NCBI GenBank assembly: GCA_913055925.1
Contig: CAJXLH010000054.1
Coordinates: forward strand, 1-11,821
Length of the DNA stretch: 11,821 nucleotides
Direction of reading: 5' to 3'
Source: an uncultured Maritalea sp.
GTDB taxonomy: Bacteria > Pseudomonadota > Alphaproteobacteria > Rhizobiales > Devosiaceae
Below the pieces are notes generated by a model that was not told where the DNA came from, did no database searches, and worked only from the letters and a program-made list of their open reading frames with translations. This document shows, one piece after another, positions 1 through 5,580 of the stretch. Positions within the stretch are counted from its first letter, which is position 1; every line of letters begins with the position of its first letter. The position numbers and the translations under genes are program-made.

Positions 1-114
1 TAGCCAACCTTCTTGCAACACATCCTCGGCATCGGCGATGCTGCTCAACATGCGATAAGCAATTGCAAACAACCGTTTACGTTCGCGTTCGAAAATCTCT
101 TGATGCTGGCTCAC
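1..114 (-). CDS. ECF41-type (SigJ-like) RNA polymerase sigma factor, N-terminal fragment
   Basis: Only the first 38 codons are present; the gene runs off the left edge. The fragment contains sigma-70 region 2.1-2.2 features: FERERKRLFAIAYRMLSS followed by ADAEDVLQEGW, the core-RNA-polymerase-binding helix of ECF sigma factors. The RLFxIAYRMLxSxADAEDVxQExW pattern is characteristic of the SigJ/ECF41 group, whose members carry a C-terminal SnoaL-like extension in place of a classical anti-sigma factor; that part lies outside the window. The start is GTG at 114: the ATG just upstream (117-115) is followed directly by TGA, and a GGAG lies 7 nt before the GTG. It is divergent from a membrane protein/CMD-like operon, the classical ECF41 neighbourhood, and is preceded by its own ECF41-type promoter. 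Group assignment is inferred from the fragment, the partner gene and the promoter. Confidence 0.85.
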   Translation of the reverse strand, partial: MSQHQEIFERERKRLFAIAYRMLSSIADAEDVLQEGWL

Positions 115-143
115 ATGCTTACTCCGCTGGTGCTCTCACCTTA

Positions 144-170
144 GACGAAACTGACTGGTAAATCGTGACA
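144..170 (-). promoter_or_regulatory. ECF41-type promoter of the sigma factor gene (autoregulation)
   Basis: On the minus strand the sequence reads TGTCACG (170-164), 16 nt, then CGTC (147-144). This is the -35/-10 pair that I recall for ECF41 sigma factors (TGTCACA with CGTC). The expected transcription start is near 137, about 20 nt before the GTG start, which leaves room for the GGAG ribosome binding site. The spacer equals that of the divergent promoter at 191-217. Confidence 0.8.
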
Positions 171-190
171 AAATATTTGTTCGGGCAATC

Positions 191-217
191 TGTCACAAAA
201 ACATTTGCCGTCTCGTC
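191..217 (+). promoter_or_regulatory. ECF41-type promoter of the membrane protein/CMD operon
   Basis: TGTCACA (191-197), 16 nt, then CGTC (214-217), an exact match to the ECF41 consensus as I recall it. Transcription should start near 224. This excludes the TTG at 205 as a translation start and makes the ATG at 244 with its upstream GGAG the natural one. The two -35 boxes of the divergent promoters are 20 bp apart. Confidence 0.85.
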
Positions 218-243
218 TTAGGGGCAAACAGATGGAGTTTTTC

Positions 244-621
244 ATGATTACTGGATTGAGATGGGTGTTTGCGGCCTGGTTTGCCTTTTTGGCCGTGGCG
301 ATGTTTTTCGTGCCGAAGCTTTGGTATCAATCAACGCCCGGCGTACCTGAAATGGGGCCGTTCAATATGCATTTTGTAATGGATATTGGCTTGGTGTTTT
401 TTGTCAGTGCCGTTTGCCTCGGCTACGGCGCGTTATCGAAAAATCAAACTGCAATGATATGTGGCGCGCTTTGGCCGGCGCTACACGCAACATTTCACAT
501 CTATATTTGGTTCGATCGCGGGATGCCGTTTGATCTGATCGCGGCAAGCAATCTGTTCGGTATTCAACTGCCGGCTTGGGGTGCCCTTTATTTGGCGCAG
601 TTGGACGGACGAAGAGGATAG
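244..621 (+). CDS. Small four-helix integral membrane protein of the ECF41 operon
   Basis: A 125-residue, strongly hydrophobic protein with four likely membrane segments at about residues 4-22, 39-63, 69-90 and 97-117. Conserved-looking polar residues inside or next to helices include His43 and two histidines in the third helix (ALHATFHIYIW). It resembles the small DoxX-like or uncharacterised membrane proteins often found beside CMD genes, but I cannot assign a named family. The start at 244 is preferred because GGAG (234-237) lies 6 nt upstream. ATG 232 would leave a leader of only about 8 nt, and TTG 205 is inside the promoter. The stop is 3 nt from the next ATG, so the two genes are almost certainly one transcript. 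It may work with the CMD-like protein at the membrane, but the function is unknown. Confidence 0.75.
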   Translation: MITGLRWVFAAWFAFLAVAMFFVPKLWYQSTPGVPEMGPFNMHFVMDIGLVFFVSAVCLGYGALSKNQTAMICGALWPALHATFHIYIWFDRGMPFDLIAASNLFGIQLPAWGALYLAQLDGRRG

Positions 622-624
622 AAA

Positions 625-1146
625 ATGCTGAAATCAATTTTGCACAAAAGCACTTCTGATTTTGAAGAACAGTATGGGTATGACGCGCAATATATGCACG
701 ATATCATTGATGCGAATACGGCTGCCGGTTTTCGGCTCGGGCTTTTACCATTGCTGAGCCAATATCGCGGGCCAAAACACGGTCATGACGTGTGGGCTGG
801 TGCCGCTCTCGCCTCAACTTTGGATGGCGATTGTGGATCATGCGCACAGCTGATCATTGATCAGTCCATCGAGCTGGGTGTTTCAGCGGCGCATCTGGAG
901 CAATGTGCAAAAGGTAGTGCCGACACGGAAACGGGGTGTGGACTTGGCTTTTTGTTTGCGCAGTCTGCGATTTCGGGTGGTCCTTCGACAAAAGAATTGC
1001 GCGCAGAAATTGTTCGTCGGTTTGGTGAAGAAACGGCCGTTGCCGCCAGCTTTGCGGCAGCGTGTTCACGCATCTATCCGGTGTTGAAGCGGGCAACGGG
1101 CAATGGTGACGCTTGTGAGATTTTGCGGTTTGCGCCTGCCAGATAA
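625..1146 (+). CDS. Carboxymuconolactone decarboxylase-like (AhpD-fold) protein
   Basis: A 173-residue soluble alpha-helical protein. The diagnostic segment is ASTLDGDCGSCAQLIID, with a CxxC pair at Cys70 and Cys73, followed by a helix and a C-terminal ARIYPVLKRA-type segment (here SRIYPVLKRATGNGDAC). This matches the CMD-like proteins encoded next to ECF41 sigma factors. The CxxC is the redox motif of AhpD-like members, but the His that follows CxxC in true AhpD peroxidase partners is absent (CAQLI). A thiol redox role is more likely than aromatic-acid decarboxylation; the substrate is unknown. The start is supported by GAGGA (614-618) 6 nt upstream and the 3-nt gap to the preceding stop. 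Expression is expected from the ECF41 promoter at 191-217. Confidence 0.85.
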   Translation: MLKSILHKSTSDFEEQYGYDAQYMHDIIDANTAAGFRLGLLPLLSQYRGPKHGHDVWAGAALASTLDGDCGSCAQLIIDQSIELGVSAAHLEQCAKGSADTETGCGLGFLFAQSAISGGPSTKELRAEIVRRFGEETAVAASFAAACSRIYPVLKRATGNGDACEILRFAPAR

Positions 1147-1215
1147 GCGATTGATGTAAAACATTTGCGCCCCTGCCAATTTGGGTTAATCTGATGTTAG
1201 CCAAGGGAGGGGCGT

Positions 1216-2007
1216 ATGACAGATCAAGGGCTAGAAGCCTATCAACCGCCAAAATTGCCGGACGTCAAAAAGATCAGTTTTGACGATGTGCGTGGTGCGT
1301 TACGTGCAGGATGGGCAGATTTCAAGAAAGCGCCGATGCTTGGCATCATCTTTGGCGGATTTTACGCGCTGGGTGGCATTGCGATTTGGGCGGGCCTGAT
1401 GATCTATCAAATGCCATGGATGATTATTCCGTTGGCAATTGGCTTTCCGCTGATCGGTCCGTTTGTTGCTGTTGGGCTTTATGAAGTCAGTCGGCGGTTG
1501 ATTGCTGGCAAGCCCTTGGTGTGGCGCGAGATTTTTCTTGTAATGCTGGGGCAGCGCGAGCGGCAATTGGGCTGGATGGCTTTTGTTTTGTTGTTCATAT
1601 TTTGGATGTGGATCTATCAAGTTCGCATGTTAATGGCGATTTTTTTGGGCTTTATGAGCTTTTCCACCATCACGGATTTTCTTGTCGTCGTAACGACCAC
1701 ACCTCAAGGGTTGGGGTTCTTACTGGTCGGGACGATGGTTGGTGGCCTTTTTGCCTTTTTGCTTTTTTCAGCGACTGTGGTGGCGATGCCATTGTTGATG
1801 GAACGCGACATTGATTTTGTTTCAGCAATCGTTTTGAGTTTTAAAGCGGTTCGCGAAAACTTTGTCCCGATGATTGGCTTTGCCTTGATCGTGGGCGGCT
1901 TAACGTTGGTCTCCATGATCCCGGCATTTTTGGGATTGATCATCGTTCTGCCACTGCTCGGGCATACGACCTGGCATTTATATTTGCGACTGATCGCGCA
2001 GGACTAA
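1216..2007 (+). CDS. DUF2189 family integral membrane protein
   Basis: A 263-residue polytopic membrane protein with about six hydrophobic segments. An N-terminal cytoplasmic stretch (residues 1-38) contains the VRGALRAGWADFKKAP segment typical of the family. The C-terminal half contains MPLLMERDIDFVSAIVLS and ends in GHTTWHLYLRLI, both DUF2189 signatures. The family is common in Alphaproteobacteria and its function is unknown. The start is clear: GGGAGGGG (1205-1212) directly precedes the ATG. It lies 69 nt after the CMD-like gene on the same strand, so read-through from the ECF41 operon is possible, but no terminator or ECF41-type promoter was seen in the gap. Its stop is only 7 nt from the end of the convergent TSUP gene. 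Confidence 0.85.
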   Translation: MTDQGLEAYQPPKLPDVKKISFDDVRGALRAGWADFKKAPMLGIIFGGFYALGGIAIWAGLMIYQMPWMIIPLAIGFPLIGPFVAVGLYEVSRRLIAGKPLVWREIFLVMLGQRERQLGWMAFVLLFIFWMWIYQVRMLMAIFLGFMSFSTITDFLVVVTTTPQGLGFLLVGTMVGGLFAFLLFSATVVAMPLLMERDIDFVSAIVLSFKAVRENFVPMIGFALIVGGLTLVSMIPAFLGLIIVLPLLGHTTWHLYLRLIAQD

Positions 2008-2014
2008 GGTTGCG

Positions 2015-2785
2015 CTAGCCGAAGAATCCGCGACGCAGAATGTTTAGGCCCGCAATAACCAAGACGATCAAAGTGATCTGCTTGAAGCGGGCTTGATCTA
2101 ACTTGTCTTGGATTTGGAACCCGATCCACATGCCGATCAAGGCGATGGGCAGCAATAGAAAAGATAATGGCATGGTGTAGGCGTTCAAAATGCCCGATTG
2201 AATGTGGGCACCCAAAATCGTGAATGAGCCAACGCCAAAGACGACCCCTTGCACGATCACCTGTTTTGCCTTTGGCGTGTTGATCGCCAGCAGATAGAGA
2301 ACTGTTGTCGGTCCCCAAGTGCCGGCCAGTCCGCCGAGAGCACCTGAGATCGTGGCGATGACCCATTCGGCCCAGCCGCGATGTTTCTCAGAAATCGTAA
2401 AGCTCACGCCAACTAATTGAATGGCCGCGAGCGCCACCACCGGCACGCCCAAAACAAAGTAGAATATCTTTGAAGGGATGTGCGGCACAAGCTGAGCGAA
2501 GGTGAAGATCATTATGCAGACAATCAGAACGTATCGCCAATGGTCCTTTATGGCGTCTAGTGCCGGCGCAACGCCTTGTCGAAAGGTTTGTAAAAGATTG
2601 CTCACCACAATGGGGATGATGATGGCCGCAAGAGCATGTTTTGGGTCGATCAAAGAGCTCAACCCGGAAATAATGATGAGCGGCATAGCAAAACCCACCG
2701 CACCTTTAATAATCCCGGAAACAAGCGCGATCAAAAGCGCAAGTATCAATGTTGTTGTGGTGAGATCCGCAACAAGGCCAAGCAT
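2015..2785 (-). CDS. TSUP-family (TauE/SafE) membrane permease
   Basis: A 256-residue protein with about eight membrane segments in the two-repeat layout of the 4-toluene sulfonate uptake permease (TSUP/TauE/SafE) family. The first repeat begins with SGIIKGAVGFAMPLI (about residues 23-37). The second begins with SGALGGLAGTWGPTTVLYLL (about residues 146-165). Family members export sulfite, sulfoacetate or related organosulfur anions, or transport other small anions; the substrate cannot be read from sequence. No sulfur-metabolism gene is nearby to narrow it. The start at 2785 fits the family length, but the upstream GGAA is a weak ribosome binding site. The gene converges with the DUF2189 gene, leaving 7 nt between stops and no clear terminator. 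Confidence 0.85.
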   Translation of the reverse strand: MLGLVADLTTTTLILALLIALVSGIIKGAVGFAMPLIIISGLSSLIDPKHALAAIIIPIVVSNLLQTFRQGVAPALDAIKDHWRYVLIVCIMIFTFAQLVPHIPSKIFYFVLGVPVVALAAIQLVGVSFTISEKHRGWAEWVIATISGALGGLAGTWGPTTVLYLLAINTPKAKQVIVQGVVFGVGSFTILGAHIQSGILNAYTMPLSFLLLPIALIGMWIGFQIQDKLDQARFKQITLIVLVIAGLNILRRGFFG

Positions 2786-2884
2786 AGCAGTTCCAGTTGG
2801 TTTTGGCGCGTACGCGCAGGGGCAGTTGAAAGGCTATTTAGCATGATGAATGTTCCAAGTCACACCTAACCTTTTTGCGTGTTG

Positions 2885-2921
2885 AATAAAAAAGAGCTGC
2901 AACTTTGGGTTGCAGCTCTTT
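2885..2921 (-). terminator. Rho-independent terminator of the short minus-strand unit
   Basis: A perfect 13-bp stem (2891-2903 with 2909-2921) closes a 5-nt loop. On the minus strand it runs directly into T-rich sequence (complement of AATAAAAAA, 2885-2893). Orientation and the T-tract show that it ends transcription arriving from the right, from the short unit around 2929-3090. It also insulates the TSUP gene downstream. Confidence 0.85.
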
Positions 2922-2989
2922 CCATCATTTATTCGAAAAGTTCAGCTTCGGGCCGCTCATGTAAGCGTTTGCCCCGAAAGGAGATCGGT

Positions 2990-3064
2990 TCAGCGATGCG
3001 CTGGCGTCGCTCCTCGCACCTCATTTCCAAAGCCTCTACTTTCACGTGAATAATGATTAGACAT
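2990..3064 (-). CDS. Putative 24-residue small protein, possibly frameshifted
   Basis: An ATG at 3064 is preceded by an exceptionally strong ribosome binding site and opens a 24-codon frame ending in TGA at 2992-2990. The peptide is polar and basic (begins MSNHYSRESRGFGNEV) with no membrane segment, and I recognise no family. A second frame, open from above 3064 to a stop at 2929, ends 7 nt before the terminator stem (2921) and encodes a charged tail ending RPEAELFE. One skipped base anywhere between about 3061 and 2993 would join the two into a protein of about 45 residues. The real product may therefore be the longer protein, broken by a sequencing error, mutation or +1 frameshift. A weak candidate promoter, TTGACG-N17-CAAGAT, lies upstream on the minus strand. 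It is divergent from marR and could be controlled by it. Confidence 0.4.
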   Translation of the reverse strand: MSNHYSRESRGFGNEVRGATPAHR

Positions 3065-3078
3065 TGGATCACCTCCTT
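3065..3078 (-). promoter_or_regulatory. Full-length Shine-Dalgarno element of the small ORF
   Basis: On the minus strand AAGGAGGTGATCCA is complementary to the whole anti-Shine-Dalgarno tail of 16S rRNA over about 14 nt. The core GGAGG lies 7 nt before the ATG at 3064. No other ribosome binding site in the window comes close, so this site decides the start of the small ORF. Confidence 0.75.
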
Positions 3079-3141
3079 CCAGCTGTTTCGGTTGATCAGA
3101 ATCTTGCGCTCCAAAATCAAAACCGTCAAGAACATTTTCTA

Positions 3142-3175
3142 TTGATTGTAAAAAACAACTATTGTATATAGCAAT
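3142..3175 (+). promoter_or_regulatory. marR promoter with two overlapping dyads (candidate operators)
   Basis: TTGATT (3142-3147), a 17-nt spacer and TATATA (3165-3170) form a good sigma-70 promoter for the plus strand. Two dyads overlap it: TTGT-N5-ACAA (3146-3158) and ATTG-N7-CAAT (3161-3175), with centres 16 bp apart. Dyads covering the -10 region and spacer fit MarR autorepression. They could also control the divergent small ORF. Confidence 0.55.
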
Positions 3176-3179
3176 TATT

Positions 3180-3611
3180 ATGATGAACTTTGAAATGATT
3201 AGCTTGCATTGGGTGAATCGCCTTAGCTTTGTTGTTCGACGCGAATTGGGCGACCGATTTAAGGCGCAGGGATACAATGTGAGTGCCGAGGAATGGGCCG
3301 TTTTGCTGCTGCTTTGGCAGGAAGAAGGCATGGCACCGAGTGAAATTGCAGAGCGGACCGTGCGGGATCGAACCACCATCACGCGGTTCCTTGATGGCAT
3401 GGAGAGAAAGGATTTGCTCCAGCGTGAGCAGGATCCAAAGGATCGGCGGCGGTCGCGCGTTTTGTTGACCGAGAACGGACGGTCTTTGAAAGAACCACTG
3501 ACTGCGATCGCAGGTGCGCTTATCGGTGAAGCGCAAGATGGATTATGTGCGGAAGAAACCAAGCAGCTTGTAGGGCTGCTCAAAAAAATGACCAAAAATT
3601 TGCTGAAATAG
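3180..3611 (+). CDS. MarR-family transcriptional regulator
   Basis: A 143-residue winged-helix regulator. The N-terminal dimerisation helix (about residues 8-30) is followed by EEWAVLLLLWQEEG, the HTH region PSEIAERTVRDRTTITRFLDGMERK (about 53-77), and the wing motif REQDPKDRRRSRVLLTENG (82-100), the DxxDRR signature of MarR proteins. It is expected to be a dimeric repressor that responds to a small ligand or oxidation; Cys123 is the only cysteine. The start is uncertain: ATG 3180, 3183 and 3195 all lack a Shine-Dalgarno, and the predicted transcription start near 3177 suggests a leaderless message. TTG 3162 is upstream of that point and unlikely. The stop overlaps the ribosome binding site of the next gene, so the regulator is co-transcribed with the deiodinase-like protein it probably controls. 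Confidence 0.88.
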   Translation: MMNFEMISLHWVNRLSFVVRRELGDRFKAQGYNVSAEEWAVLLLLWQEEGMAPSEIAERTVRDRTTITRFLDGMERKDLLQREQDPKDRRRSRVLLTENGRSLKEPLTAIAGALIGEAQDGLCAEETKQLVGLLKKMTKNLLK

Positions 3612-3620
3612 GAGCGAAAA

Positions 3621-4334
3621 ATGGCTGACTACAACTATGATGAGTTTTCAACTGGCGACTACAATCTGAACCAGTTTCATGGACCAGATGTGGGGACTAA
3701 GGCGCCGAATTTTGCTCTGAAAACCCCGCTAGGTGATGAGGCAAACCTTTTGGATTTTGATGGTGATTTCTTGGTGCTCGAATTGGGTTCAATCACATGC
3801 CCTTTGTTTCAGGGGCGTCGGGAACCAATGAGCGACCTGGTGAAGAAATACTCTAATGTGAGTTTTGCCGTCTTATATGTGCGAGAAGCGCATCCGGGAA
3901 AGTCGATTGGCGGGCATAAGGACTATGAGGACAAACGCGGTCGGGCGCACCAATTGCTGACAGACGGCGAAGGGCGAAGGATATTGGTGGATGACTTTGA
4001 AGGCACCGCACACAGCGCCTATGGCTCTTATCCGAACGCTGTCTTCATCATCAACAAGAAGGGTTGCGTGTTATTCCGTGCTGACTGGAATAACCCAAAT
4101 GCGACAAAGCAAGCGCTTGGCAATGTGGTGAAAGGCAAACCGGCCAATACCAAGAGTTACTTCAAGCCTGTGCGCCCAGATATCGCGATTAAGACGCTTA
4201 AAATGAGCGGCGAGGGGTCGGTTGTTGATTTCTTCAAAGGTCTCCCAATTCTAATTTGGAAGAACCTTATTCGCCGCAACTTCTTGTTGTTTTTCAATCG
4301 CGAGAAATATGTGCGTCCTGACGCAAATTGCTAG
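3621..4334 (+). CDS. Deiodinase-like thioredoxin-fold protein (Cys form)
   Basis: A 237-residue protein with a redoxin/deiodinase core. GTKAPNFAL (25-33) is the usual start of a peroxiredoxin/thioredoxin-like fold. LGSITCPLFQGRREPM (55-70) matches the active-site loop of iodothyronine deiodinases, in which selenocysteine sits where Cys60 is here. YVREAHP (86-92) carries the conserved His, and SAYGSY (132-137) followed by a hydrophobic strand and KKG matches the C-terminal half of the family. It is likely a thiol redox enzyme; the substrate is unknown and dehalogenation is not implied. Residues 190-237 form a basic, hydrophobic tail (FFKGLPILIWKNLIRRNFLLFF) that might associate with the membrane. 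AGGAG (3610-3614) lies 6 nt before the ATG and overlaps the marR stop, so the two genes are coupled. Confidence 0.75.
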   Translation: MADYNYDEFSTGDYNLNQFHGPDVGTKAPNFALKTPLGDEANLLDFDGDFLVLELGSITCPLFQGRREPMSDLVKKYSNVSFAVLYVREAHPGKSIGGHKDYEDKRGRAHQLLTDGEGRRILVDDFEGTAHSAYGSYPNAVFIINKKGCVLFRADWNNPNATKQALGNVVKGKPANTKSYFKPVRPDIAIKTLKMSGEGSVVDFFKGLPILIWKNLIRRNFLLFFNREKYVRPDANC

Positions 4335-4337
4335 CGG

Positions 4338-4372
4338 AACTGGCTCGCCGATTTATTCGGCGGGCCAGTTTT
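4338..4372 (+). terminator. Terminator of the marR/deiodinase operon, overlapping the E2 stop codon
   Basis: A 14-bp stem with one G-U pair (4338-4351 with 4357-4370) and a 5-nt loop, followed by a short T-run (4369-4372) on the plus strand. It starts 3 nt after the deiodinase-like stop. The TAA of the convergent E2 gene (4355-4353) lies in the loop, and the 3' arm covers the last E2 codons. In the minus direction there is no T-run, so it is a weaker terminator for E2. Confidence 0.8.
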
Positions 4373-5576
4373 CAATCACCTCAACAAAACGGGTGAGCCA
4401 GCTATTTGTTTGATGGCCATCGATAACACGATGGTCAATCGACAAAGATACAAAAGCTTTCGGGCGAATTTGAATCGTGTCGTGTCCGTCAACTTCGATA
4501 ACAGACACGCGCTTTTCAAGTTTGCCGATCCCAAGAATTGCAGACTGTGGCTGATTGATGATAATTGGCGTTGCAACAAGTGAACCTGAAACGCCATGGT
4601 TTGATATCGTGAAGGTGCCACCTTGAGTATCTTGCGGTTTTAGCTTTCGGTCACGCGCGCGCGCGGTTAGATCTTGTAGCTGCTCCGCAATACCGCGCAA
4701 CGAAAGGCTTTGCGCTTTTTTGACCACAGGCACAATCAGGCCGTCATCACCCAATGCCGTGCCAACACCAATATTGACGTCGCCAAACATCTCAATGAAA
4801 TCATCATGCCAACGGCTATTGATTTGCGGGGCAACCTTCATGGCTTCAACTGCAGCAGCAAGGAAATAAGCTGTGAAGGTTAGGTTCACACCTTGCTGTT
4901 TCAGCGCGTTTTTGTGCGCATTGCGGTGTTTGATGATCGCTGAAAAGTCAGCTTCAAAAACCGCGGTTACGTGTGGTGCAGTTGATAGTGATTGGCTCAT
5001 ATGCGAGGCGATAGAGCGCCGCATTGGCGTATGTGGCACTTTTGTCGATGTGCCTGAAACGGGTGCATGCGCAGCGGGCGTTGGTGCCAATGGAGCGGGC
5101 TTTGATCTTAGTGTTTTAACAAAAGCAAGTGCATCCGCCTTGGTGATCCGCCCATTTTTCCCTGTGCCAATAATCGCATCGCCCGACGTGCCTGCTTCGG
5201 CAAGAATTCGACGTACCGCCGGTGAGTGGCGGTGTTCCATACCGGATTGAGAATCCACCGGAGTTGATGGCATCGGCGCTGCTGTTTTTACAGGTTCAGA
5301 AGCGGCCTCTACTGGCTGGGCCGCGTCTTCAGGCGCCAAAGTGTCGAGCTTGCCCAATAGCGCGCCCGGAGGTGCTTCGGCGTCTGATTGGAGTGAAATC
5401 TCCTTGAGAATGCCGCTTTGTGGCGCGGGCACTTCAACAGCCACCTTGTCGGTTTCCAACTCAACTAACGGGTCGCCTTCGGCAACTTGGTCGCCGACAG
5501 AAACAAACCAGTTTCGAACAACGCCCGTTGTACCTTCTTGTTCAATTGGCACCAAAATATCGATCAAATCGCTCAT
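4353..5576 (-). CDS. 2-oxo acid dehydrogenase complex E2 (dihydrolipoyl acyltransferase)
   Basis: A 407-residue E2 core subunit that transfers the acyl group from E1 via lipoate to CoA. In order: one lipoyl domain (about 2-78) with the lipoylated lysine in ELETDKVAVEVPAP (Lys44); a Pro/Ala-rich linker; a peripheral subunit-binding domain (about 116-153, HSPAVRRILAEAG...GRITKADAL); a second linker; and the catalytic domain (about 180-407) ending in SIDHRVIDGHQ, with His382 and Asp386 as acyltransferase residues. The start is ATG 5576, with GGAG 10 nt upstream; an in-frame ATG farther upstream lies inside the E1 gene. The E1 stop is 4 nt before this start, giving a tight E1-E2 operon. Branched-chain 2-oxo acids are the likely substrates given the Lrp-type neighbour, but 2-oxoglutarate-type E2 enzymes look similar. 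Confidence 0.93.
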   Translation of the reverse strand: MSDLIDILVPIEQEGTTGVVRNWFVSVGDQVAEGDPLVELETDKVAVEVPAPQSGILKEISLQSDAEAPPGALLGKLDTLAPEDAAQPVEAASEPVKTAAPMPSTPVDSQSGMEHRHSPAVRRILAEAGTSGDAIIGTGKNGRITKADALAFVKTLRSKPAPLAPTPAAHAPVSGTSTKVPHTPMRRSIASHMSQSLSTAPHVTAVFEADFSAIIKHRNAHKNALKQQGVNLTFTAYFLAAAVEAMKVAPQINSRWHDDFIEMFGDVNIGVGTALGDDGLIVPVVKKAQSLSLRGIAEQLQDLTARARDRKLKPQDTQGGTFTISNHGVSGSLVATPIIINQPQSAILGIGKLEKRVSVIEVDGHDTIQIRPKAFVSLSIDHRVIDGHQTNSWLTRFVEVIENWPAE

Positions 5577-5580
5577 TGGT

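Noticed and set aside
205..243. Extension of the small membrane protein to TTG 205 or ATG 232
   Set aside because: TTG 205 lies between the -35 and -10 boxes of the ECF41-type promoter, and ATG 232 would leave a leader of about 8 nt. ATG 244 has a well-spaced GGAG.
854..1252. Antisense ORFs inside the CMD-like, E1, E2 and chemoreceptor genes
   Set aside because: They lie wholly or mostly within well-supported genes, lack ribosome binding sites and recognisable domains, and are expected shadows of biased codon use.
3065..3080. Similarity of the plus strand to the 3' end of 16S rRNA (GGATCACCTCCTT)
   Set aside because: The match is limited to the anti-Shine-Dalgarno tail and the flanks do not continue as 16S rRNA. 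On the minus strand it is simply a full-length Shine-Dalgarno.
2929..3135. A 68-codon minus-strand ORF starting at ATG 3135
   Set aside because: No ribosome binding site at its start, and the strong one inside it points to another frame at 3064. Its 3' part may still be coding through a frameshift and is reported as a finding.
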